A stretch of 60,323 bases of DNA from Vicinamibacterales bacterium (GCA_036504215.1 DASXVO010000083.1:1-60323), one strand, 5' to 3'; counted from the stretch's first letter, positions 16,801 through 26,978 are shown. Numbers and translations: made by a program. Notes: a model not told the origin generated them from the sequence alone.

Positions 16801-17048
16801 ACACTGCCACCAAGACAACGCACGGGCAAGACTGGGTGCCGGCCGAGGATGTCAGCGACGATCTCGACCCGGTCCATTTCGACTGGTCAGACAATTCACC
16901 GCTGAGCGACATCATCCGTGCCCGCCGCGATGGACACTTGGTCCGGATTCCCAAGCCGGTCGTGGTCATCGACTCGGGCGCGAGCCGCTGCCACTACACC
17001 CGCGAGCGATTCTCGAAGTGGATCGCGGGGCCGAGCAGCATCGCCTGA
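16797..17048 (+). pseudogene. Truncated protein, possible ERCC4-type nuclease remnant
   Basis: 83-residue frame starting at a GTG coupled to the preceding gene. RIPKPVVVIDS followed by TRERFSKWIAG resembles the start of an ERCC4 nuclease domain (normally VIDxRE..., then F-x-x-F/W-x-x-W-x-x-G). The catalytic R-E after the aspartate reads G-A here. The protein ends abruptly where IS1182-type transposase sequence begins, so it is a truncation. The family assignment is tentative. Confidence 0.4.
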
Positions 17049-17720
17049 AGGCGAACGCCAGCAAGCGCAAGGCGATGAGTTACGGGCGGATGTGCGCGGA
17101 GGAACGGCGGTTGCGCGACGAGATCGCGGCCCTCACCACCCAGGCCGAGTGGACCGATGTCGCGGAGGATGTCGAGCATGGCGCCGACGTGCGGGACGAT
17201 GAGTTGCCCGCCGAGGTGCAGCGCCGCGAGACCCGGTTGGCGACGATCGCGGCGGCGAAGGCGCGACTCGAAGCGCGCCAGGCCGTCGCGGACCGCGAGC
17301 AGGGCCGCACACCGGAGGCTGGTCTCCAGGGCCTCGGTCGCAAGCCGTTCACGCGGGACTTTGGCGTGCCGCCCGACACGGCCCAAGAGAACTTCACGGA
17401 TCCCGAGAGCCGGATCATGAACACGACGGCGGGCTTCGACCAGTGCTACAACGCGCAGACCGCGGTGGATGAGGTCTCGCAATTGATCGTCGCCACTGGG
17501 CTCAGCAACGGTGCGGCGGACCAGGGCGCGTTGCTGCCCCTGGGCGACCGGGTGCAGGACACGCTCGGTACGCGGCCGACCGGGGTGCTCGCCGACGCGG
17601 GGTACCGCGACGACGCGACGTTGGTCGCTCTGGAAACACGTGCCATCACGGCGTACGTCTCACTGGGGCGGGAGGCCAAAGCCACGCCGGTCCTGGATCC
17701 CACACACGAGGCGACGCGGC
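17040..17720 (+). pseudogene. IS1182-family transposase remnant (internal part)
   Basis: An uninterrupted frame carries the middle of an IS1182-type transposase: KANASKRKAMSYGRM, a long charged coiled-coil-like stretch, then NFTDPESRIMNTTAGFDQCYNAQTAV, VLADAGYRDDATLVALE and AYVSLGREAK. The N-terminal third (DNA binding and first catalytic residue) and the C terminus are missing, and no terminal inverted repeats are visible. Its right edge runs directly into the 3' end of a different gene near 17718. It is a dead fragment. Confidence 0.85.
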
Positions 17721-18099
17721 TGACGGCTTCGTGGCTGCGCTCTACTTCCCTGGCAGCCAACTCCTCGTCGTCTCTGCGCGATACGCGGTGCCGCCGCTGC
17801 TGGCGGAGAAGATCGCCAAGAAGGAGTTTCGGGACGTCTACACGGATCTCAATAGCGCGTCGATCAGCGGCACCAAGGCTCTGGTGATGGATAGCGGCGC
17901 CGATGGGCTGCGTGCCAAGAAGGACGAGGGCCGTTTCGATACGTGCGATATCGGCGTCAAGGCCCTGGTCTTCGATGGTGACTGGAAGAAGCAGAAGATC
18001 GCCAGTGAGGACGAGTACCTCAAGGCGTTTGCCGACGCGGACCAGCGCTACGCGAAGATGCTCACGGCGCTGATTGCCCAGGCGAAGAAGCTGCAGTAG
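17718..18099 (+). pseudogene. 3' fragment of an unidentified host gene
   Basis: From about 17718 the frame reads FVAALYFPGSQLLVVSARY and continues through KEFRDVYTDLNSASISGTKA to a C terminus ending LIAQAKKLQ and a TAG at 18097-18099. It has no proper start and begins at the junction with the IS1182 remnant. It looks like the conserved end of an exported or periplasmic protein whose full copy may lie left of the window: the 137-bp repeat starts exactly at this gene's stop-codon context, which is also base 1 here. No family is recognised. Confidence 0.6.
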
Positions 18100-18232
18100 G
18101 CGGAAACGCAGGACAACAGAAGAGGTGACAGGCGCCTTGGTCCCGGACAGCCGGACCTGGGGCCTGTCACCTTTTTTCGTTTCGGAGGAGGATGGTGGGC
18201 ACTACTGGATTCGAACCAGTGACCTCCTGCGT
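18096..18232. repeat. Right copy of the 137-bp island-flanking direct repeat
   Basis: Identical to 1-137. It runs from the TAG of the truncated host gene, through a terminator, into the intact tRNA-Val as far as the base after the anticodon. Because the tRNA is on the minus strand, its 3' end faces the island, as expected when integration occurs in the 3' half of a tRNA gene. Confidence 0.9.
18123..18177 (+). terminator. Hairpin terminator, right copy
   Basis: An 11-bp perfect stem (AGGTGACAGGC/GCCTGTCACCT) followed by a T run, just after the truncated host gene. It also lies downstream of tRNA-Val on the other strand, where the T tract is weaker. Confidence 0.75.
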
Positions 18233-18268
18233 GTGAAGCAGGCGATCTAACCGCTGATCTAAGTGCCC
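18193..18268 (-). tRNA. tRNA-Val (anticodon CAC)
   Basis: A 76-nt cloverleaf including encoded CCA. The acceptor stem GGGCACT pairs with AGTGCCC. The anticodon stem CCTGC/GCAGG encloses the loop TTCACAC (anticodon CAC). The T arm contains GGTTCGAATCC. It reads GUG valine codons. It serves as the integration target of the flanking island, whose repeat covers A37 to CCA. Confidence 0.97.
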
Positions 18269-18335
18269 GACCCGGCGAGAATCCTAAGTCTAAACCATCT
18301 GGGCGCCACGCGACAACCCGCTCGATCCAATCCGG

Positions 18336-19199
18336 CTACTTTCGTGTCTCCGGCAGCCGGCGTGGCGGAGGCCCGTCGTACATCGCGTCCTTCGGATCGA
18401 TCTGGCGCATCGGCTGCTGCCGGGCGCGCTCCTCGTTCGAGTGGGCGATCAGCCCCGGGATCCGCGCGATGATGAACAGCGCATTTCCCAGTTCCGGTTC
18501 GAAGCCCATGTCGCCGCACACCGCCGCAATGGCGCCGTCCACGTTCAAGGGCAGGGGCTTCTCCCCGGCCTCGGCGTGGGAGAGCAGGCGCTCGACCGTC
18601 CGAATCATCTGAACGTGTTCGCCGTCGAGCTCGAGCTCGTGCGCCATCTGCAGCAGGCGCGCGGCGCGCGGGTCGCTCGTGTGGATGCGGTGCCCGAAAC
18701 CCGGTGGACGCCGCCCCGTGGCCCGGTACGACTTCACCAGCGCCTCGGCGGCCGCCTGAACCGTCGCGCCCTGCCGGACGGCGGAGAGTCCATCCTGGAT
18801 GAACCGGATGCAGCTCTCGATGTCACCGCCGTGGTACATCCCGAAGCCCAGCACGCCGGTCGCGACCGACGCGCGCAGGGGCGCGCCGGTGGTGGCGATG
18901 TTCCGCGCGGCCAGCGTCGACGGCGGAGTCACCCCATGATCGATCGAGGAGACGAGGGCCGCCCCGAATAGCTGCCCGATGGACGGCGTCGGCAACTCGC
19001 CGCGCAGGATCAGATACACGGCTTCGGCAAACGACAGCCGGCCCATCAGCTCGTCCACCGGGTACCCGCGAATCAGGATCTTGTTGGGCTCGATCCGCGT
19101 GATGGCCGTGCGCCAGTGCGGATCGGCAGTGCGCGGGCGCGTTCGTCGCTCGGCGGCGAGACGGGTCGGCGTGGTCGGGTCCTCGCGCTGACGGGCCAT
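18336..19199 (-). CDS. Citrate synthase-family protein (citryl-CoA lyase-like)
   Basis: A 287-residue member of the citrate synthase superfamily, shorter than the usual 370-440-residue citrate synthases. Family stretches are visible: NKILIRGYPVDELMGRLSFAEAVYLILRGELP near the N terminus, HGVTPPSTLAARN with the active-site histidine region, and PPGFGHRIHTSDPRA. Short proteins of this type are often annotated as citryl-CoA lyase, which splits citryl-CoA to acetyl-CoA and oxaloacetate. Whether this one makes or cleaves citryl-CoA, or acts on another acyl-CoA, cannot be decided here. It starts 22 bp after the upp stop and may share its transcript. Confidence 0.85.
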   Translation of the reverse strand: MARQREDPTTPTRLAAERRTRPRTADPHWRTAITRIEPNKILIRGYPVDELMGRLSFAEAVYLILRGELPTPSIGQLFGAALVSSIDHGVTPPSTLAARNIATTGAPLRASVATGVLGFGMYHGGDIESCIRFIQDGLSAVRQGATVQAAAEALVKSYRATGRRPPGFGHRIHTSDPRAARLLQMAHELELDGEHVQMIRTVERLLSHAEAGEKPLPLNVDGAIAAVCGDMGFEPELGNALFIIARIPGLIAHSNEERARQQPMRQIDPKDAMYDGPPPRRLPETRK

Positions 19200-19220
19200 G
19201 CGTGCCTCCGCGTCGGGGGG

Positions 19221-19844
19221 TTAGAGCGTGCCGTAGAGCCGATCGCCGAAATCGCCGAGGCCGGGGACGATGAACTTGCGATCGTTCAATCCCTGGTCGA
19301 TGACCGGCGTGTAGATATGGACGCCTGGGAAACGTTGCTGGACGAGCGCGACGCCTTCTGGGGCGGCAACAATGCAGAGAAGACGGATGTCGCGTGCGCC
19401 GGCACGCTCGAGCAACTCGATGGCGGCGACGGCACTCCCGCCCGTGGCCAGCATCGGGTCGATCATCAGGACGTAGCTCTCGTCGAGCCGGGCCGGCAGC
19501 TTGGCGTAGTACTGGGAGGCGATGGCCGTCTTCTCGTCGCGTTGGAGGCCGATGTGGCCAACGCGCGACGAGGGCAGCAGTTCGAGGACGGCATCGAGCA
19601 TCCCCAGTCCCGCTCGCAGCACGGGGACCACGACGACGTCGGCCGCGAGTCGGCGGCCATGGGCAGCCCCCATCGGTGACATGACGGTCGCCGAGCCCGT
19701 GGGCAGGTCACGCAAGGCCTCGCTCGCGATGAGGACGCTGATCCGGGTGGCCATCTGCCGAAAGGCGGCCGTGTCCGTCTGGCGGTCACGGAGGACGAGC
19801 AGTGCGTCCTGAGCAAGCGGATGTTCGACAAGATGGACCGGCAC
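19221..19844 (-). CDS. upp: Uracil phosphoribosyltransferase
   Basis: Converts uracil and PRPP to UMP (pyrimidine salvage). From the GTG at 19844 the product is 207 residues, the usual Upp length, beginning VPVHLVEHPLAQDAL. It contains the PRPP-binding loop MIDPMLATGGSA and the C-terminal uracil-binding region (GLNDRKFIVPGLGDFGDRLYGT). The open frame reaches further upstream, but that part overlaps the divergent amidohydrolase and lacks family similarity. It fits with the nearby purine salvage and deoxyribose-phosphate genes. Confidence 0.95.
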   Translation of the reverse strand: MPVHLVEHPLAQDALLVLRDRQTDTAAFRQMATRISVLIASEALRDLPTGSATVMSPMGAAHGRRLAADVVVVPVLRAGLGMLDAVLELLPSSRVGHIGLQRDEKTAIASQYYAKLPARLDESYVLMIDPMLATGGSAVAAIELLERAGARDIRLLCIVAAPEGVALVQQRFPGVHIYTPVIDQGLNDRKFIVPGLGDFGDRLYGTL

Positions 19845-19941
19845 GGCGTCAACTATACACGATAGCGCGCGGTGCCGACAACGCGTGCCGGAGAGGCTCT
19901 CCGGCCGGAATCGCGTGCAAATGGAGTAGGATCGGCGGGTG

Positions 19942-21360
19942 ATGACCGTACTCCGGCGCTCCTCTCTCGTCTGGTTCGCGTTCGCGCTGACGGCGCTCAT
20001 CGCGCTCGGCGCCTGCCGCAAGTCCGCCGACACTCGCCGCGTCTCGCTCATCGTGACCGGCGGCACGGTGGTGACGGTTGACTCAGTCCATCGCGTGCTC
20101 TCTCCGGGAGCGGTCGCCGTCGACGGGAACCGGATCGCCGGGGTCGGCCGGCCGGACGAGATTGCCGCTCAGTTCTCCGCGCCCGACACGATCGAGGCGA
20201 CCGGCGATGTCATCCTGCCCGGTCTCATCAACACCCACACGCACGCTGCGATGGTGATGTACCGGGGACTGGCCGACGACCTCGCGCTGATGGACTGGCT
20301 GCAGCAATACATCTTCCCCGGGGAAGCGAAGACCGTCTCCCCGGAGATGGTGCGAATCGGCACGCGCCTTGCCGCGCTCGAGATGATCCAGTCGGGTACC
20401 ACGACCTTCGCGGACATGTACTACTTCGAGGAGGAAGTGGCGAAGGCGACGAAGGCTGCGGGTCTGCGCGGCGTGCTCGGCCAGACGATCATCGGCTTCC
20501 CGGTGGCGGACGCGAGGACTCCCGCCGAGGCGCTCGCGCGGACCGAGGCGTTCATCAAGGCGTTCGCGGGAGACGAGTTGATCACTCCTGTTCCGGCCCC
20601 GCACTCGACCTACACCGTCGACGAGGCCACGCTGCGGGCCGTTCGCGAGGTGGCCGCCCGGTACCAGGTGCCAATCCTGATTCACCTTGCCGAGACCGAG
20701 GACGAGGTCAGCATCATCGGTCGGAAGTACCACCTGTCTCCCACGGCCTGGCTGGACTCAATCGGGTTTCTCGCGCCGAATGTGGTGGCCGCGCACTGCG
20801 TGTGGCTGAACGACGAAGACATCGCAATCATGAAGCGGCGGGGCGCGTCGGTCTCGCACAACCCTGAGAGCAACATGAAGCTGGCGAGCGGCGTCGCCCC
20901 GGTGACGAAGTACCTCGCGGCGGGCGTGACAGTGGGCCTGGGAACCGACGGCGCGGCGAGCAACAACGACCTCGACATGTTCGAAGCGATGCGCCAGGCC
21001 GCGTTCCTCCACAAGCTGGCCTCGAAGGATCCGACCGCGGTCCCGGCGACCGCCGCACTCGACATGGCGACGATCGGCGGCGCGCGGGCACTCGGATTGG
21101 ACGGGAAGATCGGGTCGCTCGAAGTCGGCAAGCGGGCTGACCTGATCGTCGTTTCGATGCGCGGTGCCAGGCAAACGCCGATGTACAACGCACCGTCGCA
21201 CCTGGTCTACGTCAGCAAGGGCGGCGACGTCAGGACGACGATCGTCAACGGCCGGATCCTGATGAGGGACCGCCGTGTCCTGACGCTCGACGACGCCGTC
21301 GTTCTCGCCGACGCGCGGAAATTGGCGGTGAAAGTGCAGGATGCGGTCCGAAAACACTAG
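19942..21360 (+). CDS. Lipoprotein amidohydrolase, MtaD/ATZ-TRZ-like deaminase family
   Basis: A 472-residue amidohydrolase with an N-terminal lipoprotein signal (hydrophobic WFAFALTALIALG, then a lipobox-like cysteine, about residue 26), so probably membrane-anchored outside the cytoplasm. Metal-binding motifs of the cytosine deaminase/methylthioadenosine deaminase branch are present: NTHTHAAM, HLAETEDE, AAHCVW and GLGTDGAASNNDLDMFEAMR. Relatives deaminate methylthioadenosine, S-adenosylhomocysteine or guanine; the exact substrate is unknown. An exported location is unusual for this family. It is divergent from upp and followed by hpt on the opposite strand. Confidence 0.85.
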   Translation: MTVLRRSSLVWFAFALTALIALGACRKSADTRRVSLIVTGGTVVTVDSVHRVLSPGAVAVDGNRIAGVGRPDEIAAQFSAPDTIEATGDVILPGLINTHTHAAMVMYRGLADDLALMDWLQQYIFPGEAKTVSPEMVRIGTRLAALEMIQSGTTTFADMYYFEEEVAKATKAAGLRGVLGQTIIGFPVADARTPAEALARTEAFIKAFAGDELITPVPAPHSTYTVDEATLRAVREVAARYQVPILIHLAETEDEVSIIGRKYHLSPTAWLDSIGFLAPNVVAAHCVWLNDEDIAIMKRRGASVSHNPESNMKLASGVAPVTKYLAAGVTVGLGTDGAASNNDLDMFEAMRQAAFLHKLASKDPTAVPATAALDMATIGGARALGLDGKIGSLEVGKRADLIVVSMRGARQTPMYNAPSHLVYVSKGGDVRTTIVNGRILMRDRRVLTLDDAVVLADARKLAVKVQDAVRKH

Positions 21361-21524
21361 CCCGAACGAGTCGACGGCCCGCCGCGCCCGCCACCCGCTT
21401 TGACGGCAGGGCGGCGAGCCGCACTTCTGATGGGCCCGCGGAGGGCGCCGAGACAGATCGCACGCATCGCGCGGCGATCTCCACGCGCTCGCTCTCGACC
21501 GGCAGCCTGGGATGCGGACGGGTT

Positions 21525-22055
21525 CTACCCTTCGTCCAGCGTTCCGATGTAGGGCAGGTTGCGGTACTTCTCCGCGTAGTCCAGCCCGTAGCCGACGACG
21601 AACCGGTCTTCGATCGTGAATCCGATGTACTCCACCTTCACGTCGATCTTCCGGCGGGACGGCTTGCTGAGCAGGCAGGCGGTGCGAAGCGTCTTCGGGT
21701 TGCGGGCCCGCAGGATCTCCTGCAGGTAGGCGAGCGTCAGGCCCGTATCGACGATGTCCTCGACAATGATGACGTTGCGGCCCTCGAGGCCGGAGTCGAG
21801 GTCTTTCACCATGCGGACCTCGCCCGACGAGGTCGTACCCTTGGCGTAGCTCGACACCGCCATGAAATCGACCGTCACGTTCCGGTCCATCACGCGAATC
21901 AGATCGCCGAGGAACAGGAAGGCGCCCTTGAGAATGGCAACGAGGTGCAGATCCTCGTCGGGCGGGTAGTCCCGGGAGATATCGGCTGCGAGCGTTCTGA
22001 TGCGGGCCTGCACCTGTTCGGTGCTCAACATGACGGGCGGCGCGGTATCGGGCAT
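21525..22055 (-). CDS. hpt: Hypoxanthine phosphoribosyltransferase
   Basis: Salvages hypoxanthine or guanine to IMP or GMP using PRPP. It has 176 residues, the usual size. The PRPP-binding motif VIIVEDIVDTGLTL and the purine-binding end region (FVVGYGLDYAEKYRNLPYIG) are clear. It is divergent from the rpiB-deoC microcompartment operon, with about 236 bp between starts that must hold both promoters. Confidence 0.95.
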   Translation of the reverse strand: MPDTAPPVMLSTEQVQARIRTLAADISRDYPPDEDLHLVAILKGAFLFLGDLIRVMDRNVTVDFMAVSSYAKGTTSSGEVRMVKDLDSGLEGRNVIIVEDIVDTGLTLAYLQEILRARNPKTLRTACLLSKPSRRKIDVKVEYIGFTIEDRFVVGYGLDYAEKYRNLPYIGTLDEG

Positions 22056-22291
22056 CTCGGCGTCCAGTGCGATGGGTCGCTGTTTGGGTACGAATCCCGT
22101 ACGGGACGGACAACCCGTCCCTTGGGTGTGCCCGGCAGACTAGCACATCTCGCGGCGTGAGTTGAAGCGACCTGCGGTGTGCGTGGGTCCTGAATCGGGG
22201 CGTCCGTGATATGCTCCATTTCTCCACCGGCTGGGCGTGACGGCGACCTCACGCCGTGCCGCGCAGCTCTTCGATGGGTGAACGTTCGGAG

Positions 22292-23536
22292 ATGAGCCAG
22301 GCCTTCAGGATTGCCCTCGGCGCCGACCACGGCGGGTTCGCCCTCAAGCAGCAACTCGGGGAACATCTCACGTCGCAGGGCCATACCGTTCGCGATTGCG
22401 GAACCAACGGCACGGCCCCGGTGGACTACCCGCGGATTGCCCTGGCGGTTGCAGCGCTCGTGGCATCGGGCGACTGCCAGTTCGGTGTCATGGTGGACGG
22501 CGCGGGCATCGGGTCGGCCATGACGGCGAACAAGGTGCCTGGCGTGCTGGCCGCAGCGTGCTACAACGACGTGCTCGCGCGCAACAGCCGCGAGCACAAC
22601 GACGCCAACGTGCTGACGCTCGGAGCAGGACTGACGACGGCCGAGCAGGCCATGGCGATTCTGGACGTGTTCCTCTCCACGTCGTGCACGGCGGATCGTC
22701 ACCGTGCGCGGGTGCAGATGATTCGCGATATCGAACGAGGCCGCATGAGCACGACTTCTTCACGTGGGCCGGAACTGTCGGCCGAGGACATCAACCGGAT
22801 TGCCGAGCGGGTCCGGCAGTTGCTCGCCGAGCAGGGTGGGCCGGCCAAGCCGGCGGCGATCCCCGCCGACAAGCTGGCGTCGTTGATCGATCACACGCTC
22901 TTGAAGCCCGAAGCGACCGCGGCGGACATCCAGCGCCTGTGCGACGAGGCCAAGCGACACCAGTTCTTCTCGGTGTGCGTGAACCCGAGCTACGTCCGCC
23001 AGGTGGCCTCGCTGTTGCGCGGCACGTCGGTGAAGACGTGCTGCGTGGTCGGGTTCCCGCTGGGCGCCCAGCCGCCGGAGACGAAGGCCCTGGAGGCACG
23101 ACGGGCGATCCGGGAAGGCACGCGCGAGATCGACATGGTCATCAACATCGGGGCCTTGAAGGGCCGAGAGGATGCCATGGTCCTGAAGGACATCCGGGCC
23201 GTCGTCGAGGCGTGCAAGGACGGCCGGGCGATCTGCAAGGTCATTCTGGAAACCGCCCTGCTGACCGATGAGGAAAAGGTGCGCGGCTGCGAGCTGAGCA
23301 TGAAAGCCGGCGCGAATTTCGTCAAGACCTCCACCGGGTTCGGGCCGGGTGGTGCGACGGTGGCCGACATCGCGCTCATGAGCCGCACGGTGGCGCCGAA
23401 GAAGCTCGGCGTCAAGGCCTCGGGCGGGATCCGCAGCTACGCCGACGTCGTCAAGATGGTCGAGGCCGGCGCCACGCGCGTCGGGAGCAGCAGCAGCGTC
23501 AAGATTCTGGAAGAGGCCAGGGCGGGGCAGAAGTAG
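22292..23536 (+). CDS. RpiB-DeoC fusion: ribose-5-phosphate isomerase B / deoxyribose-phosphate aldolase
   Basis: A single frame with two enzymes. Residues 1 to about 145 are RpiB-like ([45 protein letters not shown]). From about 185 to the end is DeoC ([64 protein letters not shown]), with the Schiff-base lysine in VKTSTGF. Between them lies [19 protein letters not shown], an amphipathic helix like an encapsulation peptide. An internal ATG at 22745 with a GAGG upstream could also give DeoC alone with this helix at its N terminus. The start at 22292 is chosen by RpiB family length and is uncertain. It heads the microcompartment operon, 14 bp before a shell gene. Confidence 0.92.
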   Translation: MSQAFRIALGADHGGFALKQQLGEHLTSQGHTVRDCGTNGTAPVDYPRIALAVAALVASGDCQFGVMVDGAGIGSAMTANKVPGVLAAACYNDVLARNSREHNDANVLTLGAGLTTAEQAMAILDVFLSTSCTADRHRARVQMIRDIERGRMSTTSSRGPELSAEDINRIAERVRQLLAEQGGPAKPAAIPADKLASLIDHTLLKPEATAADIQRLCDEAKRHQFFSVCVNPSYVRQVASLLRGTSVKTCCVVGFPLGAQPPETKALEARRAIREGTREIDMVINIGALKGREDAMVLKDIRAVVEACKDGRAICKVILETALLTDEEKVRGCELSMKAGANFVKTSTGFGPGGATVADIALMSRTVAPKKLGVKASGGIRSYADVVKMVEAGATRVGSSSSVKILEEARAGQK

Positions 23537-23550
23537 ACGCGAGGCATCAC

Positions 23551-24174
23551 ATGTCCGAACTTCGGTGTTACGTGTTTCTCGATAGTCTCCAGGCGCAATA
23601 CGCGTCGTTTCTGGGTACGGTGGCGCAGGGGTTCCTGCCCACGCCCGGGCAGGCATCGCTGTTTGTCGAGATTGCGCCCGGCATGGACATCATGCGAATG
23701 GCCGATGTCGCGCTGAAGGCGACCGACGTGCGGCCCGGGATGCTCATCATCGAGCGTCTCTACGGCATGCTGGAACTGCATTCCGATTCGCAGGCGGACG
23801 TACGGGAGGCCGGGAGCGCGATCCTCGAGGCCCTCGGGCTGAAGGAAGCCGACCGCATCAAGCCGGAGTTGGTCTCGAGCCAGGTGATCCGGAACATCAC
23901 GGACTATCACACGCAGCTCATCAACCGGACGAGGCACGGTGATCTGATCCTCCCCGGTCAGTCCCTGTACGTGATGGAAGTGGCGCCGGCCGGGTACGCG
24001 GCGCTCGCGGCCAATGAAGCCGAGAAGGCCGCCCACATCAACATTCTCGAGGTCCGCGCCTTCGGCAGTTTCGGCCGTGTCTATCTCGGCGGCGAAGAGC
24101 GTGACATCGACATCGGCCACCGGGCCGCCGAGCAGGCGATCCGCGAGGTCACCGGCCGCTCTGGGAAGGCCTAG
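23551..24174 (+). CDS. Microcompartment shell protein, tandem BMC domain (BMC-T)
   Basis: A 207-residue shell protein made of two BMC domains, forming trimeric pseudohexamers. The N-terminal half reads [20 protein letters not shown] through [15 protein letters not shown]; the second half includes [30 protein letters not shown] and [14 protein letters not shown]. It resembles the EutL/CsoS1D-like or Haliangium type-2 trimers as I remember them, in which a gated pore is possible. It follows the RpiB-DeoC fusion and precedes the BMC-H gene. Confidence 0.9.
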   Translation: MSELRCYVFLDSLQAQYASFLGTVAQGFLPTPGQASLFVEIAPGMDIMRMADVALKATDVRPGMLIIERLYGMLELHSDSQADVREAGSAILEALGLKEADRIKPELVSSQVIRNITDYHTQLINRTRHGDLILPGQSLYVMEVAPAGYAALAANEAEKAAHINILEVRAFGSFGRVYLGGEERDIDIGHRAAEQAIREVTGRSGKA

Positions 24175-24195
24175 GACCGAGAGCGTGAAGCCCGA

Positions 24196-24214
24196 AGCCT
24201 GGAGCCCAGAGCCC
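24196..24214. repeat. Short dispersed repeat, copy 1 (AGCCTGGAGCC type)
   Basis: A 19-bp sequence AGCCTGGAGCCCAGAGCCC between the BMC-T and BMC-H genes; a copy with one mismatch is at 24882-24900. It looks like part of a dispersed REP-like family. Confidence 0.6.
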
Positions 24215-24230
24215 TCTGAAGGAGCAGACA

Positions 24231-24533
24231 ATGACAGATGCGCTTGGCATGATTGAAACCCGGTCGTTTCCCGCTGTGGTGGAAGCAGCCGATGCTGCAG
24301 TGAAGGCGGCCAGAGTCGAATTGATGTCCTATGAGAAGACCGGCGGCGGCTACGTCTCGGTCATCATCCGCGGAGACGTCGCGGCGGTGAAGGCGGCGTG
24401 CGATGCCGCGCAGGTGGCGGCCGGTCGTGTCGGCGAGGTCGTCGCCGTGCACATCATCGCGCGCCCTCACCTCAACGTGGACACGGTGATGCCGCTCGGC
24501 CGAGCCGCCGAAGCCAAGGCGACGAAGAAGTAG
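24231..24533 (+). CDS. Microcompartment shell protein, single BMC domain (BMC-H)
   Basis: The main hexameric shell tile: 100 residues with the classic pattern [54 protein letters not shown] and [15 protein letters not shown]. It is the only BMC-H gene in the operon, so facets would be built from this protein plus the two BMC-T types. It lies after a REP-like repeat and 10 bp before a BMC-P gene. Confidence 0.97.
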   Translation: MTDALGMIETRSFPAVVEAADAAVKAARVELMSYEKTGGGYVSVIIRGDVAAVKAACDAAQVAAGRVGEVVAVHIIARPHLNVDTVMPLGRAAEAKATKK

Positions 24534-24543
24534 GGGTCGCACC

Positions 24544-24831
24544 ATGCTGCTGGCGAAAGTGGTCGGCACGGTCGTGGCCACGCGCAAGGAACCGAGCCTC
24601 GACGGTCTCAAGCTGCTGCTGGTGCGCCCGGTGACCGAGGCCGGCCAGGAGACAGGTACGCATCTGGTCGCCGCCGACGCGGTGGGTGCCGGCCCCGAGG
24701 AGATGGTGCTCGTTGCCTCCGGCAGTTCCGCGCGCCAGACGGAAGCCACCGACAAGCGTCCGGTCGACGCTGTGGTCATGGCGATCATCGACAGCTGGAG
24801 CATCGACGGCGCCGTGCGGTACCAGAAATAG
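24544..24831 (+). CDS. Microcompartment vertex protein (BMC-P, EutN/CcmL family)
   Basis: A 95-residue pentamer-forming vertex protein with the family start [19 protein letters not shown], then [36 protein letters not shown] and a C-terminal VMAIIDSW. It is one of three BMC-P genes in this operon. It immediately follows BMC-H and is followed by a palindromic repeat before the aldehyde dehydrogenase. Confidence 0.95.
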   Translation: MLLAKVVGTVVATRKEPSLDGLKLLLVRPVTEAGQETGTHLVAADAVGAGPEEMVLVASGSSARQTEATDKRPVDAVVMAIIDSWSIDGAVRYQK

Positions 24832-24906
24832 GGCTCCAGGCTCTACGCTCTGGGCCCTGGGTGCTGGGCCAAGGCCGAGCGAGCCTGGAGCCGAGAGCCC
24901 AGAGCG
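24832..24906. repeat. REP-like inverted repeat within the BMC operon
   Basis: GGCTCCAGGCTC (24832-24843) is the exact inverse complement of GAGCCTGGAGCC (24881-24892); the right arm continues as a near-copy of the 24196-24214 repeat. The RNA would fold into a long hairpin between the BMC-P and dehydrogenase genes, possibly tuning their relative expression. Confidence 0.65.
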
Positions 24907-24921
24907 GTGCAAGGCATTCGT

Positions 24922-26366
<1,445 letters not shown>

Positions 26367-26367
<1 letters not shown>

Positions 26368-26978
26368 TGAAGAACGCGCCGGCTCTCGCCATCATCGAGT
26401 TCCGCGACATCCCGTCGGGCATCGACGCCACCGACGCCATGCTCAAGAAGGCGCCGATCGCGTTCGTCAAGTCCGGCACGATCACGCGAGGCCGTTTCCT
26501 CACGCTCATCGGGGGCAGTACCGCGGCGGTGGAGGAGTCGGTGTCTGAGGGCCTGGCCCGCGGCGGTGAGAGCGTCCTCGATCATCTCCTGCTCGCCGAC
26601 GTGCATCCCAGGGTGTACGCCGCCATCCTCGGCGAGCGCTCGGTCGGTGACGGCGGTTCGCTCGCGGTGATCGAGACCGACACCGTGGCCTCGAACGTGC
26701 GGGCGGCCGAACTCGCGCTCAAGGGAACGCCGGTGGTGTTGCTCGAGCTGAGGCTGGCCGACGCCGGCCTGTCGGGCAAGGGGGTCAGCATCTACCAGGG
26801 CGAGCTGCCAGATATCGAGGCCGCCGTCGACATCGTGCTCGCGTTCATGCGGCAGACCGGCGGCGAGGTGAGACACACCATCATCTCTGCGCCCCACGAC
26901 GCGCTGGCCACGCAACTGGCGAGCAGCAGCTCGTTCGAGTCGACCAAACTGCTCGAACTCGACGGGGAGGTGGTCTGA
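26367..26978 (+). CDS. Microcompartment shell protein, tandem BMC domain (second BMC-T)
   Basis: 203 residues with two BMC domains: ALAIIEFRDIPSGIDATDAMLKKAPIAFV with LTLIGGSTAAVEESV, then SLAVIETDTVASNVRAAELALKGTPVVLLELRLA with IYQGELPDIEAAV. It is distinct from the first BMC-T and resembles the BMC-T1 type of Haliangium shells as I recall. It is translationally coupled at both ends (one-base overlaps with the dehydrogenase stop and the following BMC-P start). Confidence 0.92.

Noticed and set aside
1-18232. CRISPR-associated transposon (Tn7-like, I-F3)
   Set aside because: No tnsA/B/C or tniQ-like genes are present. The locus has a full cas1, cas2-3 and cas8f/cas5f separate as in ordinary I-F1, and the flanks are a tRNA repeat rather than Tn7-type ends.
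1-18232. A tyrosine or serine integrase for the island
   Set aside because: I looked for R-H-R-Y or serine-recombinase patterns in all frames given and saw none; only IS1595 and IS1182-type transposases are present.
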